From: an uncultured Serinicoccus sp.
GTDB lineage: Bacteria; Actinomycetota; Actinomycetes; Actinomycetales; Dermatophilaceae
Length of the DNA: 64,000 bases
Direction of reading: 5' to 3'
Assembly (NCBI RefSeq): GCF_947487915.1
Contig: NZ_CANKYH010000003.1
Span: 248,001-312,000, forward strand
Below the pieces are notes generated by a model, which did not search any database, was not told the origin of the DNA, and saw nothing but the letters and a program-made list of their open reading frames with translations. Below, in pieces: positions 53,218 to 62,845 of this stretch (positions within the stretch are counted from its first letter, which is position 1; every line of letters starts with the position of its first letter). The position numbers were made by a program, and so were the translations under genes.

Positions 53218-54821
53218 CCCCGCTCGAGGCGACAGTGCCGGGGACGTCGCAGCTCAGCGGGTATGTCGGTGGTGGCTGGTTGAGTCGGTTCATGGAGAGG
53301 CGAGGGGGAGAGCAGCCGGGCCGAGGGGACGTGTGGTCGGCCCGGTCGATCGCTGCCGCGGGCCCGCCGGACTGGGTGGGCGCGCCGACGTGGGAGTCGC
53401 TGTCGCGGGATGACGGCACCGACCATGCCGCCCGCGGCGCTGGGTGGTGCCACCGTGGCTGGGGCGAGGACGCCGAGGGCCCGTCGGGTGAGGTCGACGA
53501 GCCGTTGGACGAGATCGACCGGTTGGACGCGGTGGAGTATGCCGCGTTCATGGCGGAGGTCTACGACGCGCTGGACGGGCGGGGTCGGGACCTGCCGGCG
53601 CGCGAGCTGCACGGGGGTCTGGCCGAGGCGCGGGCTGCGCTGGGGCGGGCGGCACTGAGCGCCGAGGAGACCGTCACCGTCCTCGACGACGCCCTGGTCG
53701 AGGCGATCGAGTCGGTCGGCAGGCTGGCCACGCAGCTGGGGGCGGTGGGGTTCACGCTGGCGCGGGAGGCCGCGGCCCGGGGCCTGCACCAGGACGTGGC
53801 GCTGTCGCTGACCGACTGGTTGCGGGTGCGCTGCCCGTGGCTGAGCACGCAGGACGCCGCGCAGATCACCGATGTGGTGAGGGCGTGCGAGTCGCCGGCC
53901 ACGGCCGCGATCGGTGACGCCGTCGCCAGCGGGAGCGTGCCGGTGCACCGGGCGGCGCTGGTCGCCCGCACGATGAGACGCCTGGAAAGCTCGCTCGACA
54001 CCTCCCAGCAGGAGGCCTACACCCAGATCGCGACCCGGGCCGCCGCGCAGGCCGACCTGTCGGACCGGGACCTGGCCCGGGTGTGCCACCAGCTCGTCGA
54101 GGACCTGCTGCACGAGGCGAAGCCGGGTGAGCGCGAACGGGCCGCGCACGAGCTGCGCTCGGTCACCGCCCGTCGGGTCGGTCCCGGGCTGACCCGCTTC
54201 ACCGTCGATGCCCCCGACGGTGTCGCCGCCACCATCAACGGCGTGCTCACCTCGGCGCTGGCCGCGCCAGCCCCGGTCAAGGACGCCAACGGGCACGTCC
54301 TCGAGCCGGATACCAGGACCCCGACCCAGCGACGCTTCGACGCCCTGGCCACCACCATCGGGCGCGGGATCGGCCACCCCGGGGCACCACCCTCGACCGC
54401 GCGGGCCACGGTCCTGCTGGTCATCCCCTTCGACCCGAAGCGGGGGGTGCCCTGCGGGCCGGCCACGACGGCCACCGGTGACTACGTGCCACCCCGGCAG
54501 GCCGCCGAGCTCGGCTGCACCGCCGACATCACACCGGTGTGGCTGGCCGCCGACGGGGCCCCGCTCGCGCTGGGCCGCGAGTCCCGCTACGCGAGCCCCG
54601 CGCAGTGGAAAGCCCTCGCGGTACGCGACGGCGGGTGCTCCTTCCCCGGCTGCACCGCGCTCCCCCAGTGGTGCGACAGCCACCACCTGGACCACTGGGC
54701 CCGTGGCGGCCGCACCGACGTCGACCGGATGACCCTGCTCTGCGGACGCCACCACACCCACGTCCACCAGCACGACCTGACCGCCACCGTCAACGGCGGC
54801 ACCCTCACCTGGCACCTCTGA
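53214..54821 (+). CDS. DUF222 / HNH endonuclease domain protein (13E12-repeat family)
   Basis: A 535-residue protein with a helical DUF222 region (about 110-400) and a C-terminal HNH domain: CSFPGCTALPQWCDSHHLDH, then WARGGRTDVDRMTLLCGRHH. The Cys pairs and the HH are the zinc and metal ligands. The family is multicopy in actinobacterial genomes and has been linked to repetitive elements; its biological role is not established. GTG 53214 overlaps the upstream stop, but the first ~60 residues look unconserved, so the true start could be further in. Confidence 0.85.
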   Translation: MTPLEATVPGTSQLSGYVGGGWLSRFMERRGGEQPGRGDVWSARSIAAAGPPDWVGAPTWESLSRDDGTDHAARGAGWCHRGWGEDAEGPSGEVDEPLDEIDRLDAVEYAAFMAEVYDALDGRGRDLPARELHGGLAEARAALGRAALSAEETVTVLDDALVEAIESVGRLATQLGAVGFTLAREAAARGLHQDVALSLTDWLRVRCPWLSTQDAAQITDVVRACESPATAAIGDAVASGSVPVHRAALVARTMRRLESSLDTSQQEAYTQIATRAAAQADLSDRDLARVCHQLVEDLLHEAKPGERERAAHELRSVTARRVGPGLTRFTVDAPDGVAATINGVLTSALAAPAPVKDANGHVLEPDTRTPTQRRFDALATTIGRGIGHPGAPPSTARATVLLVIPFDPKRGVPCGPATTATGDYVPPRQAAELGCTADITPVWLAADGAPLALGRESRYASPAQWKALAVRDGGCSFPGCTALPQWCDSHHLDHWARGGRTDVDRMTLLCGRHHTHVHQHDLTATVNGGTLTWHL

Positions 54822-54943
54822 GCACCCCGCCCCGCAACCGGCCCGGTCTGGCCGGCCGCGACGGCATGCCCCGGACATCGAGGGACAGCGCCAGACACGT
54901 CAGCCGAACCGCCTCCGGGTGGTCGAGGACTGGATGAGACGCG

Positions 54944-55495
54944 TCAGCCCATCGTGCGCTGACCGTCGATGGCCTCGCGGATGATGTCGGCGTGCCCGGC
55001 ATGCTGGGCGATCTCCGCGAGCATGTGCAGCGCCACCCGGCGCACCGACCACGACACGCCCTCCTCGAACCACGGCGCCTGCGGCAACGGGTGCGCCCTG
55101 TCGAGGTCCGCCTCCTCCAGGATGCGCGAGGTCTCCCGGCCCACGGCCACGACCCGCTCCCGGAGCACCGGCAGCGTCTCGGCCTCGCCGACCTCGAAGC
55201 GGGTGTCCTCCCACTCACCCCAGTCCTCCCCTTGGGCGGCCGCGGTGTCGACCGCCGCCCAGTCGACGTCCTGCTCGTAGACGCCGCCGAAGGCGTCGGC
55301 ACCGCGGAGGGCGAACTGCATCCACTCCTCCTCGGTGTCGGCGACGTGCTTGAGGATGGAGGCGATCGTCAGCGCGCTGACCGTGCTCGCCGCCCGCGCC
55401 TGCTCCTCGCTCAGCCCCTCCGCGGTCTGCAGCAGGAAGCCGCGATGGCGGTCCAGGGAGTCGATGAGGTCCTGGACCTCCGGGGTGGGTGCCAT
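54944..55495 (-). CDS. DinB-superfamily protein (DUF664-like)
   Basis: A 183-residue four-helix-bundle protein. The metal-binding His are visible: ILKHVADTEEEWM near residue 50 and LAEIAQHAGHADIIREAIDG near the C-terminus. Members include metal-dependent thiol transferases and many of unknown role. TAGATT 7 nt before ATG 55495 supports a leaderless start there rather than TTG 55504. Confidence 0.85.
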   Translation of the reverse strand: MAPTPEVQDLIDSLDRHRGFLLQTAEGLSEEQARAASTVSALTIASILKHVADTEEEWMQFALRGADAFGGVYEQDVDWAAVDTAAAQGEDWGEWEDTRFEVGEAETLPVLRERVVAVGRETSRILEEADLDRAHPLPQAPWFEEGVSWSVRRVALHMLAEIAQHAGHADIIREAIDGQRTMG

Positions 55496-55502
55496 GTGAG
55501 GC

Positions 55503-55508
55503 AATCTA
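55503..55508 (-). promoter_or_regulatory. -10 box, leaderless DinB-like gene
   Basis: TAGATT on the minus strand, 7 nt before ATG 55495. Confidence 0.5.
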
Positions 55509-55529
55509 GGGCGAGGGTGGCCTGATCGG

Positions 55530-56360
55530 CTAGGTGTCTCGACCGGGGGCGAGCTCGTCGCCCACGACCACCCTGCCGCGCCCCTCGGCCAGCCCGACCG
55601 GCACCAGCCGGATGCCGAACCACGTGGTGCCGTCCCATCTGCGGTGCCGCGCCAAGGTGCGGATCGGCTCCTTGCCCGTCTCCATCGTCTGCGTGTCGAT
55701 CTGCGTCATCACGCAGCGGTCGCACAGCTCGGTGCGCCGGTAGCGAACCTCCCCGACCGTGACGAACTCCCAGGCGTCCTCGGCGAACGGCTCGAGATCG
55801 CCGTCGCCGCCGACGACGACATTGGGGCGGAAGCGACTCATCGGCACCGGCTCACCCCCACCCTCGAGGATCCAGTCGTTCACGCGGTGCAGCGACGGCT
55901 CGGTCGTCAGCAGCAGCGGCCCCGTGTCGGCGAGCGACACCGACTCCCCCTCCTGGCCACCGTGCGCACCGGAGATCCGGCGGACGGTCGGGTCCTCCTG
56001 CCACACGAGGCGCAGCCCCCGGCCCACCTTGGCCGTGACCCACTCGCTCACGTCCTGGTCGGCCGGCGGCGCGAACCCCTGTCGCGAGTGACCGACCGGG
56101 ACCGGGGGCACCCCGAGCGGGGTCTCCACGAGGATGGAGTCACCGTCCCGCGCGGTGATCCGGATGGTCTCCTCGTCCACCGTCGTCGCGGTCAGCCCCA
56201 GCAGCTCGTGGCACTCGCGGGCGGTGACCGGGAAGCCGTCCGGCCCGACGACACCCCAGCGCCGGTCCCCCTCCAGCCCCCACGGCTCGACCACGGACTC
56301 ACCCACCGACTCCCCGCCGAAGGACTTGACGGGATACCTCCACAGCTCGCTCACACGCAT
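55530..56360 (-). CDS. MOSC domain protein
   Basis: A 276-residue protein with an N-terminal MOSC beta-barrel (SELWRYPVKSFGGE, WGLEGDRRWGVV) and a C-terminal MOSC domain: FRPNVVVGGDGDLEPFAEDAW and TELCDRCVMTQIDTQT, whose Cys is the expected molybdenum-cofactor ligand. It resembles the YcbX/mARC group, which reduces N-hydroxylated compounds. This is another possible user of the molybdenum cofactor made by the genes at 33-40 kb. Confidence 0.88.
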   Translation of the reverse strand: MRVSELWRYPVKSFGGESVGESVVEPWGLEGDRRWGVVGPDGFPVTARECHELLGLTATTVDEETIRITARDGDSILVETPLGVPPVPVGHSRQGFAPPADQDVSEWVTAKVGRGLRLVWQEDPTVRRISGAHGGQEGESVSLADTGPLLLTTEPSLHRVNDWILEGGGEPVPMSRFRPNVVVGGDGDLEPFAEDAWEFVTVGEVRYRRTELCDRCVMTQIDTQTMETGKEPIRTLARHRRWDGTTWFGIRLVPVGLAEGRGRVVVGDELAPGRDT

Positions 56361-56438
56361 ACCTCAGCGTGTCACGACACCCCCGACCCCGCGCGGGAGC
56401 GCCACGGCCCCGCCCCCCGCCTCGTGTAGACAGGACCC

Positions 56439-57707
56439 ATGACATCGCCGTCGCAGACCACCAAGAGCTCGCGGGCGGGCTGGAGCCTCGTCGGTCCGGG
56501 ACTCATCGTCGCCGCCACGGGCGTGGGTGCCGCCGACCTCGTCGCCACCGTCATCGCGGGGCAGCGCTTCGGCTACGCCCTGCTCTGGGCGGTCGTCGTC
56601 GGCTGCCTCCTCAAGGTGGTCCTCGTCGAGGGCGCCGGGCGCTACTCCCTCGCGACGGGCAACACGATCTACGAGGGGTGGGCGACGCTCGGGAGGTGGA
56701 CGAGCTGGTACTTCGCCCCCTACATCGTCATCTGGGGCTTCGTCTACGGCGCCGCCGCGATGGCCGGCACCGGTCTGCCGCTGCACAGCCTGTTCCCCTG
56801 GCTCTCGGTCACCGGCTGGGGTGTCCTCTCCGGCCTCATCGGCGCGGCGCTCGTGTGGTTCGGCCGGTATGCCTTCTTCGAGAAGGTCTGCGCGGCCCTG
56901 GTGGGCATCATGTTCGTGACGATGTTCCTGGCCGCGCTGCTCACGCTGCCCAACATCCCTGATCTCATCGCCGGCCTGGTCCCGCGGATCCCCGAGGGGG
57001 GTCTCATCAACGTCCTGTCCGTCGCGGGAGGTGTGGGCGGGACCATCACGCTCGCGGCCTACGGATACTGGATCCGGGAGAAGGGTTGGACCACCCCCGG
57101 CCACATGCGGGTCATGCGCCTGGACAACACCGTCGCCTACACCGTCACCGGCATCTTCGTCATCTCCACGCTCATCGTCGGAGCCGAGCTGCTCTACTCC
57201 GCCGGCATCGCGGTCGAGACCGGGGACGAGGGGCTGCTGGACCTCTCCGAGGTCCTGCGGGACCGGTATGGCGCGTGGGCGGGCACGGTCTTCCTCATCG
57301 GGTTCTGGTCGGCCGCCATGAGCTCGCTGGTGGGCGTGTGGAACGGCGTGTCGATGATGTTCGCCGACTTCGTCGGTCACGCCCGCCAGCTGCCCAAGGA
57401 CCATCCGAGCACCCGGCTGGGGGGCACCTGGTACAAGGCCTACATCCTCTGGCTGACCTTCCCGCCCATGATCATGCTCTTCCTGGGTCAGCCGGTGTGG
57501 CTCATCCTGGCCTACGGCGTGCTCGGAGCGTTCTTCATGCCCTTCCTCGCCGTGACCCTCCTGTGGATCCTCAACACCTCGCGGACCCCGCAGGAGTGGC
57601 GCAACGGGCCGGTGGTCAACGTCCTCATGGCCATCTGCGCGCTGCTCTTCGCCTGGCTGGCCATCACCCAGGTCCAGAGCGCGCTCGAGCGGGCGTTCGG
57701 CGGCTGA
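56439..57707 (+). CDS. Nramp-related divalent metal transporter family protein
   Basis: A 422-residue membrane protein with about 11 helices. The N-terminal GPGLIVAATGVGAADLVATV aligns with the first Nramp helix, but the metal-binding DPGN motif reads GAAD, so only the Asp remains and the ligand set differs. SSLVGVWNGVSMMFADFVG is in the helix 6 to 7 region, where canonical members have a Met-containing metal motif. It may carry a metal other than Mn/Fe or another solute. Confidence 0.72.
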   Translation: MTSPSQTTKSSRAGWSLVGPGLIVAATGVGAADLVATVIAGQRFGYALLWAVVVGCLLKVVLVEGAGRYSLATGNTIYEGWATLGRWTSWYFAPYIVIWGFVYGAAAMAGTGLPLHSLFPWLSVTGWGVLSGLIGAALVWFGRYAFFEKVCAALVGIMFVTMFLAALLTLPNIPDLIAGLVPRIPEGGLINVLSVAGGVGGTITLAAYGYWIREKGWTTPGHMRVMRLDNTVAYTVTGIFVISTLIVGAELLYSAGIAVETGDEGLLDLSEVLRDRYGAWAGTVFLIGFWSAAMSSLVGVWNGVSMMFADFVGHARQLPKDHPSTRLGGTWYKAYILWLTFPPMIMLFLGQPVWLILAYGVLGAFFMPFLAVTLLWILNTSRTPQEWRNGPVVNVLMAICALLFAWLAITQVQSALERAFGG

Positions 57708-57829
57708 GGCAGCGATGGCGGGGGCCGTGCCGCGGGCTGACGGACGGGCCCACCCGTGGACCGGAGAAGGACCGCTGTACGACCTGATGTAGTAGCATGA
57801 CTGCACGCCCTCGACGTCAGGAGCAGCCC

Positions 57830-58261
57830 ATGAGCGACTCGCCCACGACCACCCTCTCCGAGCGGGAGTGCTGGGACCTCCTCGCCTCACACGAGTTCGG
57901 CCGCCTGGCCTACCACCTCACCGACGAGGTGCACATCGCCCCGCTGAACTACGCCGTCGACCGCGACCGACTCGTCTTCCGCACCGCCGAGGGCTCCAAG
58001 CTCCTCGGCGTCGTGATGGACTCCGACGTCGCCTTCGAGATCGACCAGGTCGACGACGACGCCGAGACCGCCTGGAGCGTCGTCGCCCGCGGCACCGCCG
58101 CGGTTCTCGAGGGCCAGGAGGCCCGCGAGGCCGACAACCTGCGGCTGCGGCCCTGGGTCGGCACCGACAAGTTCAACGTCGTCGCCATCACCGTCACCGA
58201 GGTCAGCGGGCGGAGGTTCGCTCTGAGCCGTCCGTGGCGGCACCTGCGGCGGCACGGCTGA
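57830..58261 (+). CDS. Pyridoxamine 5'-phosphate oxidase-related flavoprotein
   Basis: A 143-residue split-barrel protein. CWDLLASHEFGRLAYHLTDE and PLNYAVDRDRLVFRTAEGSK are the FMN-binding strands seen in Rv1155/Rv3369-like proteins. It could bind FMN, F420 or heme; the cofactor is not clear. ATG 57830 has AGGAGC 7 nt upstream. The last 59 nt overlap tail-to-tail with the convergent tauE-like gene. Confidence 0.85.
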   Translation: MSDSPTTTLSERECWDLLASHEFGRLAYHLTDEVHIAPLNYAVDRDRLVFRTAEGSKLLGVVMDSDVAFEIDQVDDDAETAWSVVARGTAAVLEGQEAREADNLRLRPWVGTDKFNVVAITVTEVSGRRFALSRPWRHLRRHG

Positions 58262-59117
58262 GCCGGAGCGCTGCCACGACGTGGCTCAGCGCACCCAGCC
58301 AGAGCGCGACGATCACGGCATACACCAGCGAGCGCGTCACGTCGCCGGCATCGACGAGCTCGGCGCGCAGGAGGGTCCGGGCGTTGGTGAGCACGATGAG
58401 ACCGCCGACCCCGACGCCGAGCAGCCGTGGGGGGATGGCCCGCACCAGCCAGGCGGCGATGGGCGCCGCGACGACCCCGCCGGCGAGCAGCGCCAGCACC
58501 CACGTGAGGTTGATCCCCTGGTGACCCAGTCCGACCAGGAAGCCCAGGCTGGCGGCCACCGCGACGAGGAACTCCGAGGCGCTGATCGAGCCGACGACCC
58601 GACGCGGCTCCATCCGGCCGCTCGCGAGCAGGGCGGGGGTGCCCACCGGACCCCAGCCCCCGCCGCCGGTGGCGTCGAGGAAGCCGGCGAACAGGCCCAG
58701 CGGCGCGAGGAACCGGCGCCGCAGCGGCTGACCGATGCGGTCGGTGCGCATACCGGTACGGGTGAACCGGACGAGCAGGTAGACCCCGAGGACCAGCAGG
58801 ATCGTGGCGGTGATCGGCCGGGCGACCTCGGCGTCGATCGAGCTGAGCACGGTGGCACCGAGGAAGGCACCCACCGCTCCCGGGACGCCCACCCGCACGA
58901 CGACCGTCCAGTCGACGTTGCCGAACTTCCAGTGCGACGCGCCGGAGGCCAGCGTCGTCCCGATCTCGGCCAGGTGGACCGTCGCGGAGGCCGCCGCCGG
59001 GTTGGTGCCGAGCATGAGCAGCAGCGTGGTCGTCGTCACGCCGTAGGCCATACCGAGGCCGCCGTCGACGAGCTGGGCCGCGAGACCCACGAGGGCGAGC
59101 AGGATGAGTTGACGCAC
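58203..59117 (-). CDS. TauE/SafE family sulfite/organosulfonate exporter
   Basis: A 304-residue protein with about 8 helices in two repeats. LVDGGLGMAYGVTTTTLLLM and ATVHLAEIGTTLASGASHWK form repeat 1, and FLDATGGGGWGPVGTPALLA with GSISASEFLVAVAASLGFLV form repeat 2, both with the TauE G-rich signature. Members export sulfite or sulfonates. GTG 59117 follows AGGAGGGG. It is divergent from an Rrf2 regulator across inverted repeats. Its 3' end overlaps the PPOX gene by 59 nt. Confidence 0.88.
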   Translation of the reverse strand: MRQLILLALVGLAAQLVDGGLGMAYGVTTTTLLLMLGTNPAAASATVHLAEIGTTLASGASHWKFGNVDWTVVVRVGVPGAVGAFLGATVLSSIDAEVARPITATILLVLGVYLLVRFTRTGMRTDRIGQPLRRRFLAPLGLFAGFLDATGGGGWGPVGTPALLASGRMEPRRVVGSISASEFLVAVAASLGFLVGLGHQGINLTWVLALLAGGVVAAPIAAWLVRAIPPRLLGVGVGGLIVLTNARTLLRAELVDAGDVTRSLVYAVIVALWLGALSHVVAALRLSRAAAGAATDGSERTSAR

Positions 59118-59168
59118 GAGCCCCTCCTGAGGGGGTGAGAGCCACGGGGCCGGTCGCGGACGACCGGC

Positions 59169-59204
59169 TTAATCCTCCTAATCCTGTCGGTTGACTAGGA
59201 TTAA
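59169..59204. promoter_or_regulatory. Inverted repeat operator between tauE-like and rrf2-like genes
   Basis: TTAATCCT (59169-59176) pairs exactly with AGGATTAA (59197-59204). A second half-site, CTAATCCT (59178-59185), repeats the left arm 9 bp on. It lies 52-87 nt upstream of the TauE-like gene in a locally AT-rich patch. It is a likely binding site for the Rrf2 protein encoded alongside. Confidence 0.6.
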
Positions 59205-59287
59205 TGTCAAGCGGCGCAGTCGCGGGGCTCGGCGCTGCGTATGGTGCGGGTGCGCCCGTCTACCCAGGGGTGCGACAGACTGGGCGG

Positions 59288-59770
59288 GTGGACATCTCGG
59301 CACGCTCGGACTACGCGGTGCGGGCCATGCTCGCCCTCGCCGCCGGCCAGGACGGGCAAGACGGACCTGGGCAGGAGGCCACCCCCGTCTCGGTCGACCG
59401 CCTCGCGCAGGCGCAGGACCTGCCGGTCAAGTTCCTCGAGGCGATCGTCGCCGACCTCCGCCGGGCCGGGCTCGTGGCCTCCCGCCGCGGCGCCCGCGGC
59501 GGCTACCTGCTGGCCCGCCCAGCCGACCAGATCGGCGTCGGCGACATCATTCGTGCCGTCGACGGACCCCTGGCCGAGGTGCGGGGCCTGCGACCGCACG
59601 ACACGGCATACCCCGGCGAGGCCCAGCACCTGCCCGCACTCTGGGTGGCCACCCGGGCCGCGCTGCGGGCCGTGCTCGACGGGACCAGCCTGGACCAGCT
59701 GCGCCACGGCGCCTGGCCCGCCGAGGTCACCGAGCTGCTCCGTCAGCCCGACGCCTGGGAGAGCCGCTGA
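59288..59770 (+). CDS. Rrf2 family transcriptional regulator without cysteines
   Basis: A 160-residue Rrf2 winged-helix protein: MDISARSDYAVRAMLALAAG at the start, recognition region AQDLPVKFLEAIVADLRRAG, then SRRGARGGYLLARPADQIGVGDIIRAVDGPL, the most conserved Rrf2 stretch. No Cys is present, so it cannot hold the Fe-S cluster of IscR or NsrR. It resembles the cysteine-metabolism regulator CymR in this. Divergence from a sulfite-exporter-type gene fits sulfur control. GTG 59288 gives the canonical N-terminus. Confidence 0.85.
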   Translation: MDISARSDYAVRAMLALAAGQDGQDGPGQEATPVSVDRLAQAQDLPVKFLEAIVADLRRAGLVASRRGARGGYLLARPADQIGVGDIIRAVDGPLAEVRGLRPHDTAYPGEAQHLPALWVATRAALRAVLDGTSLDQLRHGAWPAEVTELLRQPDAWESR

Positions 59771-59776
59771 GGCGGG

Positions 59777-61750
<1,974 letters not shown>

Positions 61751-61996
61751 GGGTTCTCCTTGCGCTCGGGGTCGTCCAGCCGAGTATGCCGTGCCCTCCC
61801 CCGCGCGCGCAGGTCCGGGGCGACCAGGGGTCGGGGGCCTGCGCCGAGCGGTCGCGGGTGCGCGGCGAGCGGGACCGCCGGGCGGGTGGCAGGCTGGAAG
61901 CCTGACCGGAGTCTGGGAGCTTCCGGGGCGGACCGCCCACGGGAGCGTGCTACGTTCGCCGGCTTGTCCACCCGCACCCGATGAGGGAGATGGAAG

Positions 61997-62827
61997 ATGT
62001 CCGCCACGAGGAGGCTCGCAGCCGTGAGCCTGAGCGTGACCCTGAGCCTGGTGGGGCTCTCCGCCTGCGGTGGCTCCGACGACTCCGGTGACACCGACGC
62101 GGCGAGCAGCAGCTCCCCCGCCGGGTCCGACGACGCGGCCAGCAGCAGCGCCCCCGCCCCGGCCGCACCGGACGCCATGCCGGAGCCCGACCTGGAGCAG
62201 ATCCCGGACCCGGTGGCCACGGTCAACGGTCAGGACGTGACGAAGGAGGAGTTCGTCACCTACTACGAGAGCCAGTTCGCCAGCGCTGCCGGCCAGGCGC
62301 AGATGAGCGGTGAGGAGCTGGACGAGGAGCAGCTGCAGCAGGACACCCTCGAGGTGGTCGTCGACAGCGTGCTGCTGCGCCAGGCCGCCGAGGAGGAGGG
62401 CCTGGACCCCTCCGACGACGAGGTCGACACCCTGCTCGAGGAGCTGGCCACGGGCAACGGCCTGGAGTCGGTCGACCAGTTCCTGGAGGTGCTCGAGCAG
62501 CAGGGCATGGACGAGGAGACCGCGCGCCGGGAGGCGGCCAGCCAGCTCGCCATCCAGGCCTACGTCGAGCAGGAGGCACCCGTCGAGGAGCCCTCCGAGG
62601 AGGAGCTGCGCGCCTACTACGACGAGCTCGTCGCCCAGCAGGAGGACGCCGGGGGCGGCGAGGACGACGCCGCCGGGACGGCCGCCCCGCAGCAGCCCGA
62701 GATCCCCGAGTTCGACCAGGTCCGGGACCAGCTCGCCCAGCAGCTGCAGTCCGAGGAGCAGGCCGCGGCCACCGACGAGCTGGTGGCCGGCCTGCGCGAG
62801 GACGCGGAGATCACCAGCAACCTCTGA
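61997..62827 (+). CDS. SurA N-terminal domain lipoprotein (peptidyl-prolyl isomerase/chaperone-like)
   Basis: A 276-residue protein. Signal peptide with lipobox VGLSACGG, then a Ser/Ala/Asp-rich linker (residues 26-72), then a SurA_N-like chaperone domain: VATVNGQDVTKEEFVTYYES, LEVVVDSVLLRQAAEEEGL, DPSDDEVDTLLEEL. A Glu-rich helix pair follows. No parvulin (rotamase) domain is seen, so it may act as a holdase or foldase at the membrane surface. GGGAG lies upstream of the ATG. Confidence 0.85.
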   Translation: MSATRRLAAVSLSVTLSLVGLSACGGSDDSGDTDAASSSSPAGSDDAASSSAPAPAAPDAMPEPDLEQIPDPVATVNGQDVTKEEFVTYYESQFASAAGQAQMSGEELDEEQLQQDTLEVVVDSVLLRQAAEEEGLDPSDDEVDTLLEELATGNGLESVDQFLEVLEQQGMDEETARREAASQLAIQAYVEQEAPVEEPSEEELRAYYDELVAQQEDAGGGEDDAAGTAAPQQPEIPEFDQVRDQLAQQLQSEEQAAATDELVAGLREDAEITSNL

Positions 62828-62845
62828 GCCCGCAGGCCCTCCGGC

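Noticed and set aside
53214..54821. Homing endonuclease or intron-encoded HNH gene
   Set aside because: The DUF222 region marks the chromosomal multicopy 13E12 family; no intron, intein or split host gene flanks it.
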